NCBI RefSeq assembly: GCF_025291715.1
Contig: NZ_JAMBIZ010000004.1
Location: forward strand, 1 to 64,000
DNA from: Metasolibacillus sp.
GTDB lineage: Bacteria; Bacillota; Bacilli; Bacillales_A; Planococcaceae
Length of the DNA stretch: 64,000 nt
Direction: 5' to 3'
Part shown: one piece after another, positions 17,658 to 27,264 of the stretch
Position numbering within the stretch: the first letter of the stretch is position 1
Layout of the letters: each line of letters opens with the position of its first letter
Notes under the pieces: generated by a model
Seen by the model: only the letters and a program-made list of their open reading frames with translations
Database searches by the model: none
What the model was told of the DNA's origin: nothing
Made by a program: the position numbers and the translations under genes

Positions 17658-18713
17658 CGCGTAAATTTCCTTTAATCGCTTCACAATATTTTGTGCATCA
17701 TGCGTTATTAGTAGTTCCCGCACTTTTTGCTCGTTAATATCTAAGCCATTTAACGCTTGCTCCATCGCCTGCTGTAATGCAGCAGCATCTTTCGGTGGCA
17801 CAAGCACACCCGCACCATCTGCTAGCATATACTTCAAGCCACCGACGCTTGATGCAATGACAGGTGTGCCACAGCTCATCGCCTCCAATGCAACTAGTCC
17901 CAGCCCTTCAATATAGGATGGCAGCACAAATACATCTGCAGCTTGGAAATAACGTGCTAGCTCCGCTTGTGGCATCGGCTCCATAAAATGAATATGCTCG
18001 CTCTTTACTAAGGCTTTCATCTTTGCCGTAAAGCTTGCATCCTTTGTCGAGCCAATGCAATAAAGCGTAGCTGTGCCCTCTTCCAACTGCTGAAACGCTG
18101 TAATCAGCTCTGACACTCCTTTTTCTTCAATAATATTGCCAACAAATAAGAAGTTTGTACGCTCACAATCCATACCAAGCTCTTGTTGCATTTGCTGCTT
18201 GTCCCCAAGCTTAAATATATTGCGGTCAATGCCCATGCTCATAACAGAAAGGCGTGTAGGCTCAATGCCATAATCTTGCTGTATTGTTTGTGCTAGCTCC
18301 TCACCTACTGCAATAACATGGTCTGCATGCTGCAATATTTTTGTCGTATAGCCTTGAATGCGGGCGCTTTTCTTCGCCATTTTATTAATATCGCCACCGT
18401 GTGCTGTCACAACATAGGGCACATTATAGCGTTTTTTTAAATAATAGCTAAACATGCCGCTTGGAAAAACGTAATGTGCATGCGTTAGGCTAATATCACG
18501 TTTATTTTTACGAAATGTAGCTAGCACATTCAACGCCCATTTCGCATATTTTTTCAGCACATTTTTTTTACCTGTTGCAGGGTTGTCATTTACTGCAAGC
18601 AATGTTTCAATGCCAGCCTCATTTAATTGCTGCACTTGATTTTTGACGAAAACACCATAAGCTAAATGCTCCTTTGTTGGGTACATATTGCTAATGATTA
18701 ACGCTTTTTTCAT
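17646..18713 (-). CDS. Glycosyltransferase family 4 (GT-B) protein
   Basis: A 355-residue retaining glycosyltransferase with no membrane segment. The N-terminal acceptor domain starts KALIISNMYPTKEHLAYGVFVKNQ and includes THAHYVFPSG and VTAHGGDINKM. The C-terminal nucleotide-sugar domain shows FLFVGNIIEEKGVSELI, a YCIGSTKD segment and the EX7E motif in SYIEGLGLVALEAMSCGTPV. The start overlaps the csaB stop by 4 bases (ATGA), so the two are translationally coupled. It probably adds a sugar to the cell-wall polymer that CsaB pyruvylates, on the cytoplasmic face. The last codons and stop lie in a unit of a 21-bp repeat array, so the C-terminus may have been trimmed or extended by the repeat. Confidence 0.88.
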   Translation of the reverse strand: MKKALIISNMYPTKEHLAYGVFVKNQVQQLNEAGIETLLAVNDNPATGKKNVLKKYAKWALNVLATFRKNKRDISLTHAHYVFPSGMFSYYLKKRYNVPYVVTAHGGDINKMAKKSARIQGYTTKILQHADHVIAVGEELAQTIQQDYGIEPTRLSVMSMGIDRNIFKLGDKQQMQQELGMDCERTNFLFVGNIIEEKGVSELITAFQQLEEGTATLYCIGSTKDASFTAKMKALVKSEHIHFMEPMPQAELARYFQAADVFVLPSYIEGLGLVALEAMSCGTPVIASSVGGLKYMLADGAGVLVPPKDAAALQQAMEQALNGLDINEQKVRELLITHDAQNIVKRLKEIYANVE

Positions 18714-19864
18714 CGCTTTGCACCTGCCTGTAAAAGCTTCAGACCAAGAGCAGATTTTTCCTTGAAGGCATCATTTGTTGCCTTTGCTAGCGCCTGTGCG
18801 CCTGACCAATCTTCCTGCAATTGATTGAATAATGTGCTGAAATAATCATCGCGCTCATGCAATGTATCAATTGCTAATGAATAATCGCCCAGCCCTGCCA
18901 TTTGTAAAAAGTCATTGACCTTGACATGGTATGATACGCCAATAATCGGTGTTTTCGTATCCGTTGCTAAAATAAGTGAGTGAAGGCGTGTCCCAATTAA
19001 CACATCAAATGAAGCTGTTAGCTCTAAAATACGCTGCGGCGGACAGTTTTCGTCAATGATTACAGTACGCTCACCATGCTTCATTAGCTTTTGAATATCC
19101 TTCGTTACATCGGCATCCTGTGGATATTTCGTTGCGAAAAATGTAATTTCAGCATTCTGCTCTTTAATGACACGGTCTAAGTTTTTTGCCATACCTGCAA
19201 TGTAATGATGGTATTTTTCCTCATCCCCTGTTGGCCAGTATGATGCATTATAATATGGAACAGCTGTCACACCAATTTTTTTAGGCGCCTCACTATAATG
19301 TTCACGCTCTACCTCTAGGCTAAAAGCAGGGTCTCCAATAATATGAACATCGCTCTTTACACCGATAGATGCCAGCAATGATTTTGACTGTGGGTCACGC
19401 ACTGAAATATTTTGTGCATGCTTTGCCATATAACGAATAAACCATTTACCAAGCCCTGTATTCAACGGTCCTGCACCACAGCCATAAACAACATATGGCA
19501 CGCCTGCATTTTTAGCCATCATCGCATAAGAGCCATAAAGAGGTGCCTCACGTTTATATAAATCCATTAAAATACCGCCACCACCAATGACAACAAAATC
19601 CAATGTTTTGACGATTTTCGAGTTTTCGCGATATGTTTTAAAAAACGTTTTTGGTGCGTTACCATTTTTATGATAAAGCGGATAGCTTTGCACATTGTAG
19701 CGTTGTGCTGTTTGCTTTGGATTATTACTAAATACAACAATATTTTCAGTGGCTATTTGAAAGGCTTTTTCAAGCTGGCGAATAATGCTTAATAAAATCG
19801 CCTCATCCCCATTATTATCATTTCCGTAGTTACCGACAATTCCTATTTTCACGTGTACATTCAT
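18710..19864 (-). CDS. csaB: Polysaccharide pyruvyl transferase CsaB
   Basis: A 384-residue CsaB-family enzyme. The N-terminal signature IGIVGNYGNDNNGDEAILLSII, the glycine-rich VVIGGGGILMDLY, PYVVYGCGAGPLN and the C-terminal TRLHSLILATDTKTPIIGVSYHVKV fit the polysaccharide pyruvyl transferase fold (GT-B-like). It transfers pyruvate from phosphoenolpyruvate to a sugar of the secondary cell-wall polymer, creating the ketal recognised by SLH domains, so it is the key anchor enzyme for the ten SLH proteins here. It is first gene of a csaB-GT4 pair that overlaps by 4 bp, with the flippase further on. The annotated ATG has AAGG very close; a GTG four codons later (VKIGIVGNYG) is an alternative start. 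Confidence 0.93.
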   Translation of the reverse strand: MNVHVKIGIVGNYGNDNNGDEAILLSIIRQLEKAFQIATENIVVFSNNPKQTAQRYNVQSYPLYHKNGNAPKTFFKTYRENSKIVKTLDFVVIGGGGILMDLYKREAPLYGSYAMMAKNAGVPYVVYGCGAGPLNTGLGKWFIRYMAKHAQNISVRDPQSKSLLASIGVKSDVHIIGDPAFSLEVEREHYSEAPKKIGVTAVPYYNASYWPTGDEEKYHHYIAGMAKNLDRVIKEQNAEITFFATKYPQDADVTKDIQKLMKHGERTVIIDENCPPQRILELTASFDVLIGTRLHSLILATDTKTPIIGVSYHVKVNDFLQMAGLGDYSLAIDTLHERDDYFSTLFNQLQEDWSGAQALAKATNDAFKEKSALGLKLLQAGAKR

Positions 19865-19983
19865 CCTTTTTATTTCAATCTATCTACATATCATGACGCT
19901 TTTTTCTTCAATTTGTTCTATCGTTTAGTATAGCATAAATGTCGTTTTGAATTGTGTGGAAATTGTGTGTGTGCCTGGCACCT

Positions 19984-20025
19984 AAAAAAGTGTTGGGAAA
20001 ACTTTCATTTTCCCAACACTTTTTT
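19984..20025 (-). terminator. Terminator of the membrane chemoreceptor gene
   Basis: A perfect 18-bp stem AAAAAAGTGTTGGGAAAA / TTTTCCCAACACTTTTTT with loop CTTTCA, overlapping the stop codon. It is preceded on the plus strand by the palindrome GTGCCTGGCAC (19971-19981). Confidence 0.85.
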
Positions 20026-22129
20026 ATTTGTTCAATGTAAATCGTTGAATCGCCTCGCGCAGTTCCTTCGTTGTTCTTTCTACATCCATAACTACTTGAG
20101 AAACATTAAATAGCTCATTTTGCTGTGATTGTGCGGTTGCACTTACCTCTTCAGCAGATGCTGCTGTTTGCTCAGAAATAGCTGAAATGCTTTGAATCGC
20201 CATTGTTGCTTGGTTTTTATGCTCTAGCATATTTTCAAGCTGCTCCTTTAATTTAGCGATAGCAGTCGTAATTGCTAGTGTGAGCTCGCTATTATTTTTA
20301 AATGCTTGCTCTGTGCTTTGAACAGATTCATTTTGCATTTCTAACAATTGTGCATTGGAATCAATCACTTCAACAGTTTGTCTTGAGTTTTCTAGAATGC
20401 CTGCAACTGTTTGACGAATAATTTCCGTTTCCTTCTTTGATTGCTCTGCTAGATTGCGTACTTCCTCAGCTACGACAGCAAAGCCTTTGCCGTGCTCCCC
20501 TGCCCGTGCAGCCTCAATGCTGGCATTCAATGCAAGTAAGTTCGTTTGCTCTGTAATGCCTTGAATCGATGCGATAATATTATTAATATTTGAAATGTCA
20601 GCTGCTAAAGCATGCATTTGCTGCTGAATACGCTTGTTCATTTCATTCGTTTTTGTATTATGCTCACGTAAGCTCACTACTTCATTCATACCATTTGAAA
20701 TAGTCTCTTGCGTTTGCTGTGACAGCTCGTCCATATTATTAGAAATACCTGATAGCGAATCAATTTCATCTGATAAATCCATCATACGATAGTTCGTTTC
20801 TTCTGTATCCTCGGATTGCTTCGATGTCCCTTGAGCAATTTCATCAATTGCTGTTGCTACCTCAACACTAGAGGCAGTAATTTCATTAAATGAATTCATC
20901 ACATGCTCAGTTGCATTATTTAATGTCTGTGTTGAATTTTGCACCGTTTGAATAATTCCACTTGTTTGCTCAATCATATTGTTATAAGCCATCGTCACGG
21001 TACCAATTTCATCGTATTTAATATATTTCGGATCGATTGTTTGTGTTAAATCACCAGATGCAGCCGCCTCAATAGATGCTCGTAAATACTTCAATGGACG
21101 AAGCTGCTTATAAATATACCAAATGCTAATTAGTGCCATGACCATAATAATCACGATAGCAGAAATAATTGCTATCATTAATATTTGGTTATACTGTTCT
21201 AAAACTACAGACTCTGGCAATATTAATTGCACAGCCCATTTTTCATCAATGCCTTCTAATACCATCGGCTTATAAATTGTATAAGCATCATCCTCAAAGT
21301 ATTCAGAGTATGTGTATAGACTCGCAGTATCACCATTTACAATTTGTTGCTTAATCGTATCCCATACGACATTGCTATACTCCTCGATATTGCCGCCACT
21401 GTCTCCAAAGCTATTTGTCACAAGCTCACCAGCATCTGAAATAATTGCTGCATAGCCACCTTTTGGCGTCTCCGCTACAATTAATTCATTTAAATATTCG
21501 ATTGAAATATCAGCAGTTAATGCGCCGAATACATTGCCTCTTGCATCAATTAAAGGTACAGCAATCGTTGTCATAGCTATCGTTTGCCCGTTCACCTCAT
21601 ATGGATAGGGCTCAACTAATGTCATGCGCTTTTGCTCTTTTGGTATCCAATACCATGCAGAGGCTACTTTATCATCTAAATCGTTTAGCATTGTCGTTGT
21701 AATAGATTGACCTTCGTTTGCTAAATACGGGATAAAGCGCCCTTGTGAATCAACATAGCGCTGCTCTACCGATGAATCTACTTCAAACGCCCCACGCTCC
21801 AGCACAGCTCCAGCACCTATAATATCCACGTTATTTTGTAAATTAGAAGTAACCATCTCTAACACATCATCTGTGTAAAGGTCATTATTATTTTTTAAGT
21901 TTTCTATCATTGACTTTGTTGTTGCTAACACTGTATTGGTCTTTTTAAAACGTTCACCCATTTTTAACGTAGCTTGCTCTGCTGTAATTAATGTTAAATT
22001 TTCAGCATCGCTCGCATTTTGACCTTTAATAATTATTCCTGTGATTAATAAATAAGTAATAAACAATAAAATAAATACACCTATAATTAAAGAAGATAAC
22101 TTTAATGGAATACTTTGCTTTCTTTTCAT
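20024..22129 (-). CDS. Transmembrane methyl-accepting chemotaxis protein (dCache)
   Basis: A chemoreceptor of about 701 residues. The first membrane helix (about 10-35, [20 protein letters not shown]) is followed by a large extracellular sensor (about 40-310) with a dCache look ([48 protein letters not shown]). A second helix (about 315-340) leads to a HAMP domain, then the MCP signalling domain with [21 protein letters not shown] and [19 protein letters not shown]. dCache receptors usually bind amino acids or organic acids; the ligand cannot be read here. The start was moved to ATG 22129 because GGGAGGG lies 5 bases upstream; the longer frame lacks a site. Monocistronic, with its terminator overlapping the stop. 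Confidence 0.9.
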   Translation of the reverse strand: MKRKQSIPLKLSSLIIGVFILLFITYLLITGIIIKGQNASDAENLTLITAEQATLKMGERFKKTNTVLATTKSMIENLKNNNDLYTDDVLEMVTSNLQNNVDIIGAGAVLERGAFEVDSSVEQRYVDSQGRFIPYLANEGQSITTTMLNDLDDKVASAWYWIPKEQKRMTLVEPYPYEVNGQTIAMTTIAVPLIDARGNVFGALTADISIEYLNELIVAETPKGGYAAIISDAGELVTNSFGDSGGNIEEYSNVVWDTIKQQIVNGDTASLYTYSEYFEDDAYTIYKPMVLEGIDEKWAVQLILPESVVLEQYNQILMIAIISAIVIIMVMALISIWYIYKQLRPLKYLRASIEAAASGDLTQTIDPKYIKYDEIGTVTMAYNNMIEQTSGIIQTVQNSTQTLNNATEHVMNSFNEITASSVEVATAIDEIAQGTSKQSEDTEETNYRMMDLSDEIDSLSGISNNMDELSQQTQETISNGMNEVVSLREHNTKTNEMNKRIQQQMHALAADISNINNIIASIQGITEQTNLLALNASIEAARAGEHGKGFAVVAEEVRNLAEQSKKETEIIRQTVAGILENSRQTVEVIDSNAQLLEMQNESVQSTEQAFKNNSELTLAITTAIAKLKEQLENMLEHKNQATMAIQSISAISEQTAASAEEVSATAQSQQNELFNVSQVVMDVERTTKELREAIQRFTLNK

Positions 22130-22428
22130 TATGTCCCTCCCTAGATTCATTATAAAAATATATATTGCTTTGACTATGTGCTCCTTTCAGTTTATAAAAT
22201 CTGTGAGATATCCCGCAGAAGCTTAACTTGAATCAGCGGGAAGTTTGGCCCTCCCTATTAATTAAAGTAGTCTTTTGAACACCTATCAGCCCACCTTATC
22301 AAAGTGAGGGACTTCCTCTGAATCAAATTAAAATATACTACTACTATACTAAACATAGTAAGGTAAATTAATGGCTTTTTCAATTGGCTATCAATTATTT
22401 TTATATTGCATGTTTCAATTAAGCAAGA
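22130..22428. other. Intergenic region upstream of the chemoreceptor gene
   Basis: About 300 bp with TATACT-like sequences on the minus strand around 22330-22350 but no convincing promoter pair. No ORF or RNA element recognised. Confidence 0.35.
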
Positions 22429-22473
22429 AAGGCTACCCGCAAAGCAGCAATAGCCTACTTTGCGAGTAACCTT
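22429..22473 (-). terminator. Hairpin after the SLH phosphodiester glycosidase gene
   Basis: AAGG.TAC.CGCAAAG (from 22429) pairs with CTTTGCG.GTA.CCTT (to 22473) with two mismatches. The minus-strand T tract is short, so it is a moderate terminator candidate. Confidence 0.55.
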
Positions 22474-22480
22474 CAATTTT

Positions 22481-25231
22481 TTATTTTGTTATTGTTCGAT
22501 ATAGGAACAAGCTAAAATGAACGCGTGACACTTCCACACCTGGCTTAAATGTATTATCCTCATAGCCTGTTGTAATCTTATTCGATGCCAATGTATGCAC
22601 ATAGTCATAAGACCAATGCTGCGGATTTACATCTTTGAATTTTGTTGTCGTTGTCCCTTTTAAATTATAAGCAACAACTAAAATTTTAGCCATTTGCGCA
22701 CGTGTTAGCTTGGCATTTGGATCGAATGTAGTTTGACCCGTTCCATTCATTATACCGGCATTGACAATTGCTGCAATTTCCTTATAGTAAGGGTGGCTTG
22801 TCGCTACATCTTTAAAGCCGGGATTTGATACCGACTTCGTATCTAAGCCTAATGCACGTGTCAATAACACAGCAGCATGTGCACGTGTTAATGCTTGCTC
22901 TGGCTTAAATGAGCCATCACCATAGCCGTTAATTAAGCCGTTTTCCACTAAATATTGAATCTCTTTTTTATAGTTATGCTTCACACTAATATCTGTGAAC
23001 GGTGCTTCTTCATAGTTTGATGAATAAATCGCTTGTAGCTTATCAAAGTATATTGTACCTGCTTTTTGCTTCGCTACAGTTGGCTGTGCAATATAAATCG
23101 ATTCTAATGAAATTGGCTTCGGTACATCTTTCGGGATGCTTGCCTCAACATATTTCCAGCCTGTCCATGTTTGGCCATTTTCCTCTGTGAAGTCAATTGT
23201 ATGCTTACCGCCTGCGATGTCACGAATTTGACCGCGTAGCCATGTGCCATTGCCATCACCATATACCCAGACACCAAGCTTAATTGGCTCTGCTGGTAAT
23301 TGAATTAATGAATTTAAACGTAAATAAGCTGCTGCTGTTCCTTCTTGGTTACCAGTCATATCGTACGTTAATTTCATTGAATAGCTGCCTTGCTTACCGA
23401 TTGTTTTTGCGTTTTCTAACGTCGCCTTCGCTGTTGTTAACGCTGTTTCTACACGCCATTCACCAGACTTCTCAAAGTTTGAAATCGCAAATACTTGTTG
23501 GTTAAATGATTGTTTTACATCAATTTCTTGCGTCACTGTTTTTGTGCCAAGCTTCGCATTAATCGCTACTTTGCCAAGCTTACCATTCGATTGGAATAAG
23601 CCTGTTGGTGAAATTGTACCATACGCACTATCAACAGACCACTCGATTTGCGATGGAGAATAAATTAAATTCTCATTGTTTTGTCCTGTTGCTGTCGCCT
23701 TTAATTGCAAGGATGCGCCAGGATCAATCGTTGTTGCAGGCGCAGAGATTTTTAAGCTTGTTGGTGCATCTAAAACATTAAATGTCATTGTTTGTGTTGC
23801 GCCACCATTTGTTACTGTTACACGCTCACTGCCTGCACTCACACCTGTAAAGCTAAGACCATTTACTGAAACATGACCATTTTGTGCTGTCACCGTAAAA
23901 TTGCTTGCATTCACTGGTAGTGGATTGTAGTGCTCATCTAACACATATTCAGGTGTTAGCTTAACGCTTGCCCCTACTAATAAAGAGCCTACTTGGTCAC
24001 GTGTTACCTTCATCGTTGCAGCAGTACCAGTTGTGCCAGTGCTAACTGCCTGTAAAATGCCTGATACGCGACGCTGTGAGCCGCCAGATGGAGCGTTTGC
24101 TAATACAACTGTGTTGCTACCATATTTACGAATACCCATCGCTGTCGAACCACCACCATCAAGATTAATGGCACGGTCCACCCCTAGCTGTACTAAATAA
24201 TTGGCAAACTGCGTTAGCGTCATCCCTTTACTAGAGCCTTGGCGCCCATCTACTGTAATTAAATGAACGGTCTTTTTATCTTTACTAATCGCAACCGCTG
24301 TACGTGGTGCTATTTCTTTTGCACGCGAGCTATTCGCATCCATCGTTAAATTGACTTTGCCATCCATAACAAGTAATGGACCACTTGCCATCATAAATTG
24401 GGCATCCATCCAACGATCATCAATCGTGAAGGATACAGAAATATCATCGCCCACTTTAATGTCTCGGAATTTATCGCCCCATTTTGAACCGTTAAATGAT
24501 AAAACAAAGCCGTTACGTGGAATTTTGGCCTTCTTTTCATCGCCATAGCCACGAATTGCAGTTACTTTTCCTGTCATTGTTTGACCAAAGCGAGTAGCAC
24601 CAATTGTATTGCCTGTTTCCACGATAAACTCCATACCTTTACTACCATTTGGCGTTTGTGAGCTATGATGCTGTGGTGTATAAACGACCGCTTGATCTGT
24701 ACCACGATTAACGTTTAAGCCGCTTACTTTAATATTTTCACCTTTATAGTTTACAACGATATTGCTATTGTAATAAGCAATTTCGCCATTGCCATCTGCT
24801 GTAATACCGAATGCAATTGGCTGATTTACATAATTTGAGCTTGATGAAGAAATAACACTCGGTGTAATAATCGCATTATTTTGCGATAATAAATAAAGAG
24901 GGTACCCGTCTCCCATATTGAAGAAGTTTGAGTTAATCGCACCAACTACGCGATTTCCTTCCTTAGAATTACGATTTGCTTGATCTGTTGTCGTCATTAC
25001 CGAGTTAATCGGTGATGGTAAACCGACCGTTAATTTTGTATACGGATTTGATAAATCAACTTGCAAATGATTTACTTTTGACTGCGTATATGTATAATTC
25101 GAATATTTCACTCCTTGTGACACAGGATAAGAATCATTTGTCGTTTGGAATGCGTATCCGCTCGTTGCTCCCCCTAATACAATTGAAAACATCAACATTG
25201 CACTTAGTAGCCCTAAATATATGCGTTTCAT
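22481..25231 (-). CDS. SLH-anchored phosphodiester glycosidase (NAGPA/DUF2233 family)
   Basis: A 916-residue exported protein. The signal peptide (about 1-28) is followed by a catalytic domain (about 70-395) of the N-acetylglucosamine-1-phosphodiester alpha-N-acetylglucosaminidase family. It is recognisable from VVGAINSNFFNM, MASGPLLVMDGKVN, RTAVAISKDKKTVHLITVDG and INLDGGGSTAMGI. Then follow Big_2-like Ig repeats (about 400-575), a beta-sandwich carbohydrate-binding-like region (about 580-725, with WVYGDGNGTWLRGQI) and three C-terminal SLH domains (INGYGDGSFKPEQALTRAHA, MNGTGQTTFDPNAKLTRAQ, TTGYEDNTFKPGVEVSRVH). It may uncap or remodel phosphodiester-linked sugars of a wall polymer; the substrate is inferred only. 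The ATG start has a weak ribosome binding site. Confidence 0.88.
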   Translation of the reverse strand: MKRIYLGLLSAMLMFSIVLGGATSGYAFQTTNDSYPVSQGVKYSNYTYTQSKVNHLQVDLSNPYTKLTVGLPSPINSVMTTTDQANRNSKEGNRVVGAINSNFFNMGDGYPLYLLSQNNAIITPSVISSSSSNYVNQPIAFGITADGNGEIAYYNSNIVVNYKGENIKVSGLNVNRGTDQAVVYTPQHHSSQTPNGSKGMEFIVETGNTIGATRFGQTMTGKVTAIRGYGDEKKAKIPRNGFVLSFNGSKWGDKFRDIKVGDDISVSFTIDDRWMDAQFMMASGPLLVMDGKVNLTMDANSSRAKEIAPRTAVAISKDKKTVHLITVDGRQGSSKGMTLTQFANYLVQLGVDRAINLDGGGSTAMGIRKYGSNTVVLANAPSGGSQRRVSGILQAVSTGTTGTAATMKVTRDQVGSLLVGASVKLTPEYVLDEHYNPLPVNASNFTVTAQNGHVSVNGLSFTGVSAGSERVTVTNGGATQTMTFNVLDAPTSLKISAPATTIDPGASLQLKATATGQNNENLIYSPSQIEWSVDSAYGTISPTGLFQSNGKLGKVAINAKLGTKTVTQEIDVKQSFNQQVFAISNFEKSGEWRVETALTTAKATLENAKTIGKQGSYSMKLTYDMTGNQEGTAAAYLRLNSLIQLPAEPIKLGVWVYGDGNGTWLRGQIRDIAGGKHTIDFTEENGQTWTGWKYVEASIPKDVPKPISLESIYIAQPTVAKQKAGTIYFDKLQAIYSSNYEEAPFTDISVKHNYKKEIQYLVENGLINGYGDGSFKPEQALTRAHAAVLLTRALGLDTKSVSNPGFKDVATSHPYYKEIAAIVNAGIMNGTGQTTFDPNAKLTRAQMAKILVVAYNLKGTTTTKFKDVNPQHWSYDYVHTLASNKITTGYEDNTFKPGVEVSRVHFSLFLYRTITK

Positions 25232-25380
25232 TTTTCTGCTTCAATGAAAATCGAAGCACGTCACTTCCTCTCTTTTTATAAGTTTTCTACTCTATTACAT
25301 TAACAAATTTTTCAATAATATTCTATTACAAACATATGACAGTATGATGACCAACGTTTTGCTTGCATAAAATAAAAGTA

Positions 25381-25421
25381 GCTGTCCTCAAAGTGATACA
25401 CTAGGTCACTTTAAGAACAGC
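25381..25421 (-). terminator. Terminator of the O-antigen-ligase-like gene
   Basis: GCTGT.CT.AAAGTGA pairs with TCACTTT.AG.ACAGC around loop TACACTAGG. T-rich flank on the minus strand. Confidence 0.75.
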
Positions 25422-25429
25422 CCCTATTG

Positions 25430-26908
25430 TTATTCTCCGTCCTCGTTTAACTCAAGCATTGGATATAAATGACGGTTGCTTGCGAAAATGGCAAAGATCA
25501 TAAAGAAGAACATCGTATACACTTTCAGCTCCCAAATATTATAGAAGAAGCCACAAACACCTGTTGCAAACCATAGCGCAAACATATACTGTCCGAATGC
25601 AGCGCTACGCTCCTTCCAGAACATCCAAACCATTAGCAATAGAAAACCTGCAAATAATAGCACACCAACTGCTCCTGTTTCAGCAATGACTTGAATGTAT
25701 TGATTATCTGAATAGAAGTTTTTACCACCATAAATATCTGAACGAATATTATATTTCTCATATATTGGTGAATCATAGCTTAATGTTGCGGAACCACCGA
25801 ACGTACCGAAGCCTGCTCCAGCAATTGGATAGTCCTTCAACACTTCAAAGCCTTTTTTAATATAGAACACACGACCACTTTCGTTCATTAATGCTAAGTT
25901 ATCTTCATTAATTGTTTCAGCAAAGCGGTTGCTAATCCCACCGCCGATATCATCGGGAGCAACACTATTCTCTACACCAATGCTTTGTAAATATTGCACA
26001 CCGAAGTTTGTCGGTAAATAAATAACTATAATTGCTAACACAGTTGTGATGACAATGTTTTTCAGCATTTTCCAATTGCGTGCAAGCAGCATAAAGAATA
26101 TAACAAATGTAATAGAAGCAATCCATGCACCACGCGATAATGTCAGTAATAACATACCCGTAAATGCTACCTGCGATAGGAAGAATACATATTTATATTG
26201 TCCATCCTTGTAGACAAAGCGTAAAAAGACAGTCGCACAAATCGCAAAGAACATGACTAATGCCAGCGAGTTTGGATTATTTAATAAACCATAAATACGC
26301 ACAAAATTTGTCGATGACAATACTTTTTGTGTCCACACTTCAGGCATCCATAGCATACGCATTGATAGCTTTTCCACAATTCCTTGGACAAATAGAATAA
26401 TTCCTGAGAACAAAGTAATCCATGCTAATTTTACAAAGAAGTTGGCTGGTAATTTACTGCGGCTCAATACATAATACAGTAAATACATAATTAAAAATGT
26501 GCGCACTTGGAATACGATAGCACCTAAGCTAACACCATTAATATAGCCAATGATGGCACCTAAAATTAAAAATAGGAAAAATGCTATTTCAAACTTCTTA
26601 AAATAGAAAAATGCTTTGAAGTTTTTAATATTCACTAGTAGCAATCGAGCAAGTACAACAAATGTAATTAAATCTCCAATTAATTTCATTCCTGGGTTCA
26701 ATTCAATAAAGAATGACCTAAAAATAACATATGGGATTAAAATAACTAAGCTTTGAAATGGCTTGAAGAAAGCAAATAACGCAAAAAATACTGCTGTACT
26801 AATTAATGCAATTTTGGAAGGGATAATCGTCGCTGCAATTAACACGGCAATTGCCAACGCTATTTCAAGCCACTCCTGCTTCCCAATCTTCACTGATACA
26901 TCTTTCAT
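25430..26908 (-). CDS. O-antigen ligase / polymerase-like (Wzy_C/WaaL) membrane protein
   Basis: A 492-residue membrane protein with about twelve hydrophobic segments and one large extracellular loop (about 320-395) that contains GFEVLKDYPIAGAGFGTFGG and DNQYIQVIAETGAVGVLLF, the hallmark loop of the Wzy_C/O-antigen ligase superfamily. Members either polymerise lipid-linked oligosaccharide repeats or ligate glycan chains to an acceptor. In a Gram-positive with TagO, flippase and CsaB genes nearby, the likely role is polymerising or ligating a wall glycan, possibly the SCWP or an S-layer glycan; this is inference. The ATG has AGAGGG at a longish distance. Monocistronic, with a hairpin after the stop. 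Confidence 0.85.
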   Translation of the reverse strand: MKDVSVKIGKQEWLEIALAIAVLIAATIIPSKIALISTAVFFALFAFFKPFQSLVILIPYVIFRSFFIELNPGMKLIGDLITFVVLARLLLVNIKNFKAFFYFKKFEIAFFLFLILGAIIGYINGVSLGAIVFQVRTFLIMYLLYYVLSRSKLPANFFVKLAWITLFSGIILFVQGIVEKLSMRMLWMPEVWTQKVLSSTNFVRIYGLLNNPNSLALVMFFAICATVFLRFVYKDGQYKYVFFLSQVAFTGMLLLTLSRGAWIASITFVIFFMLLARNWKMLKNIVITTVLAIIVIYLPTNFGVQYLQSIGVENSVAPDDIGGGISNRFAETINEDNLALMNESGRVFYIKKGFEVLKDYPIAGAGFGTFGGSATLSYDSPIYEKYNIRSDIYGGKNFYSDNQYIQVIAETGAVGVLLFAGFLLLMVWMFWKERSAAFGQYMFALWFATGVCGFFYNIWELKVYTMFFFMIFAIFASNRHLYPMLELNEDGE

Positions 26909-27221
26909 TATAGATATGAACCCTCTCTTTCATTTTCTTTCCTGATTAATAAAACGTGCCTTCTATGTATATAGTTGCAATAACTAGCGATTATAATATA
27001 AGACGTTTTTAAGTATAATATGGTTACATGTCTATTACAACTGCTGATAGTGTTTTTTGAGGGAATTATCCATTACGTCTGGGCGTTTGGACTAACATGA
27101 TGTTGGTCACTCATTCGTTGCCACAAGGATGTGGCGTATTTAGACTGAATCAGGGAAGACAAAATATAGCATTCCTCTCACCATCTATAGATGTGGAATT
27201 TTCTGCTGGATCAAGATAAAA
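26909..27221. other. Spacer with a cluster of short inverted repeats
   Basis: About 310 bp without a gene. At 27075-27135 three short palindromic elements follow each other (GTCTGGGCGTTTGGAC, AACATGATGTT, GCCACAAGGATGTGGC) in a segment that is less A+T-rich than its surroundings. This resembles a repetitive or mobile-element remnant but cannot be identified. Confidence 0.4.
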
Positions 27222-27258
27222 GGACTATCTGAAAAGTATAAACTTCCTCAGACAGCCC
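27222..27258 (-). terminator. Terminator of the transglutaminase gene
   Basis: GGACTATCTGA pairs with TCAGACAGCCC (G-T pairs/mismatches at two positions), ending a few bases before the stop codon. Confidence 0.6.
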
Positions 27259-27264
27259 TCATTT

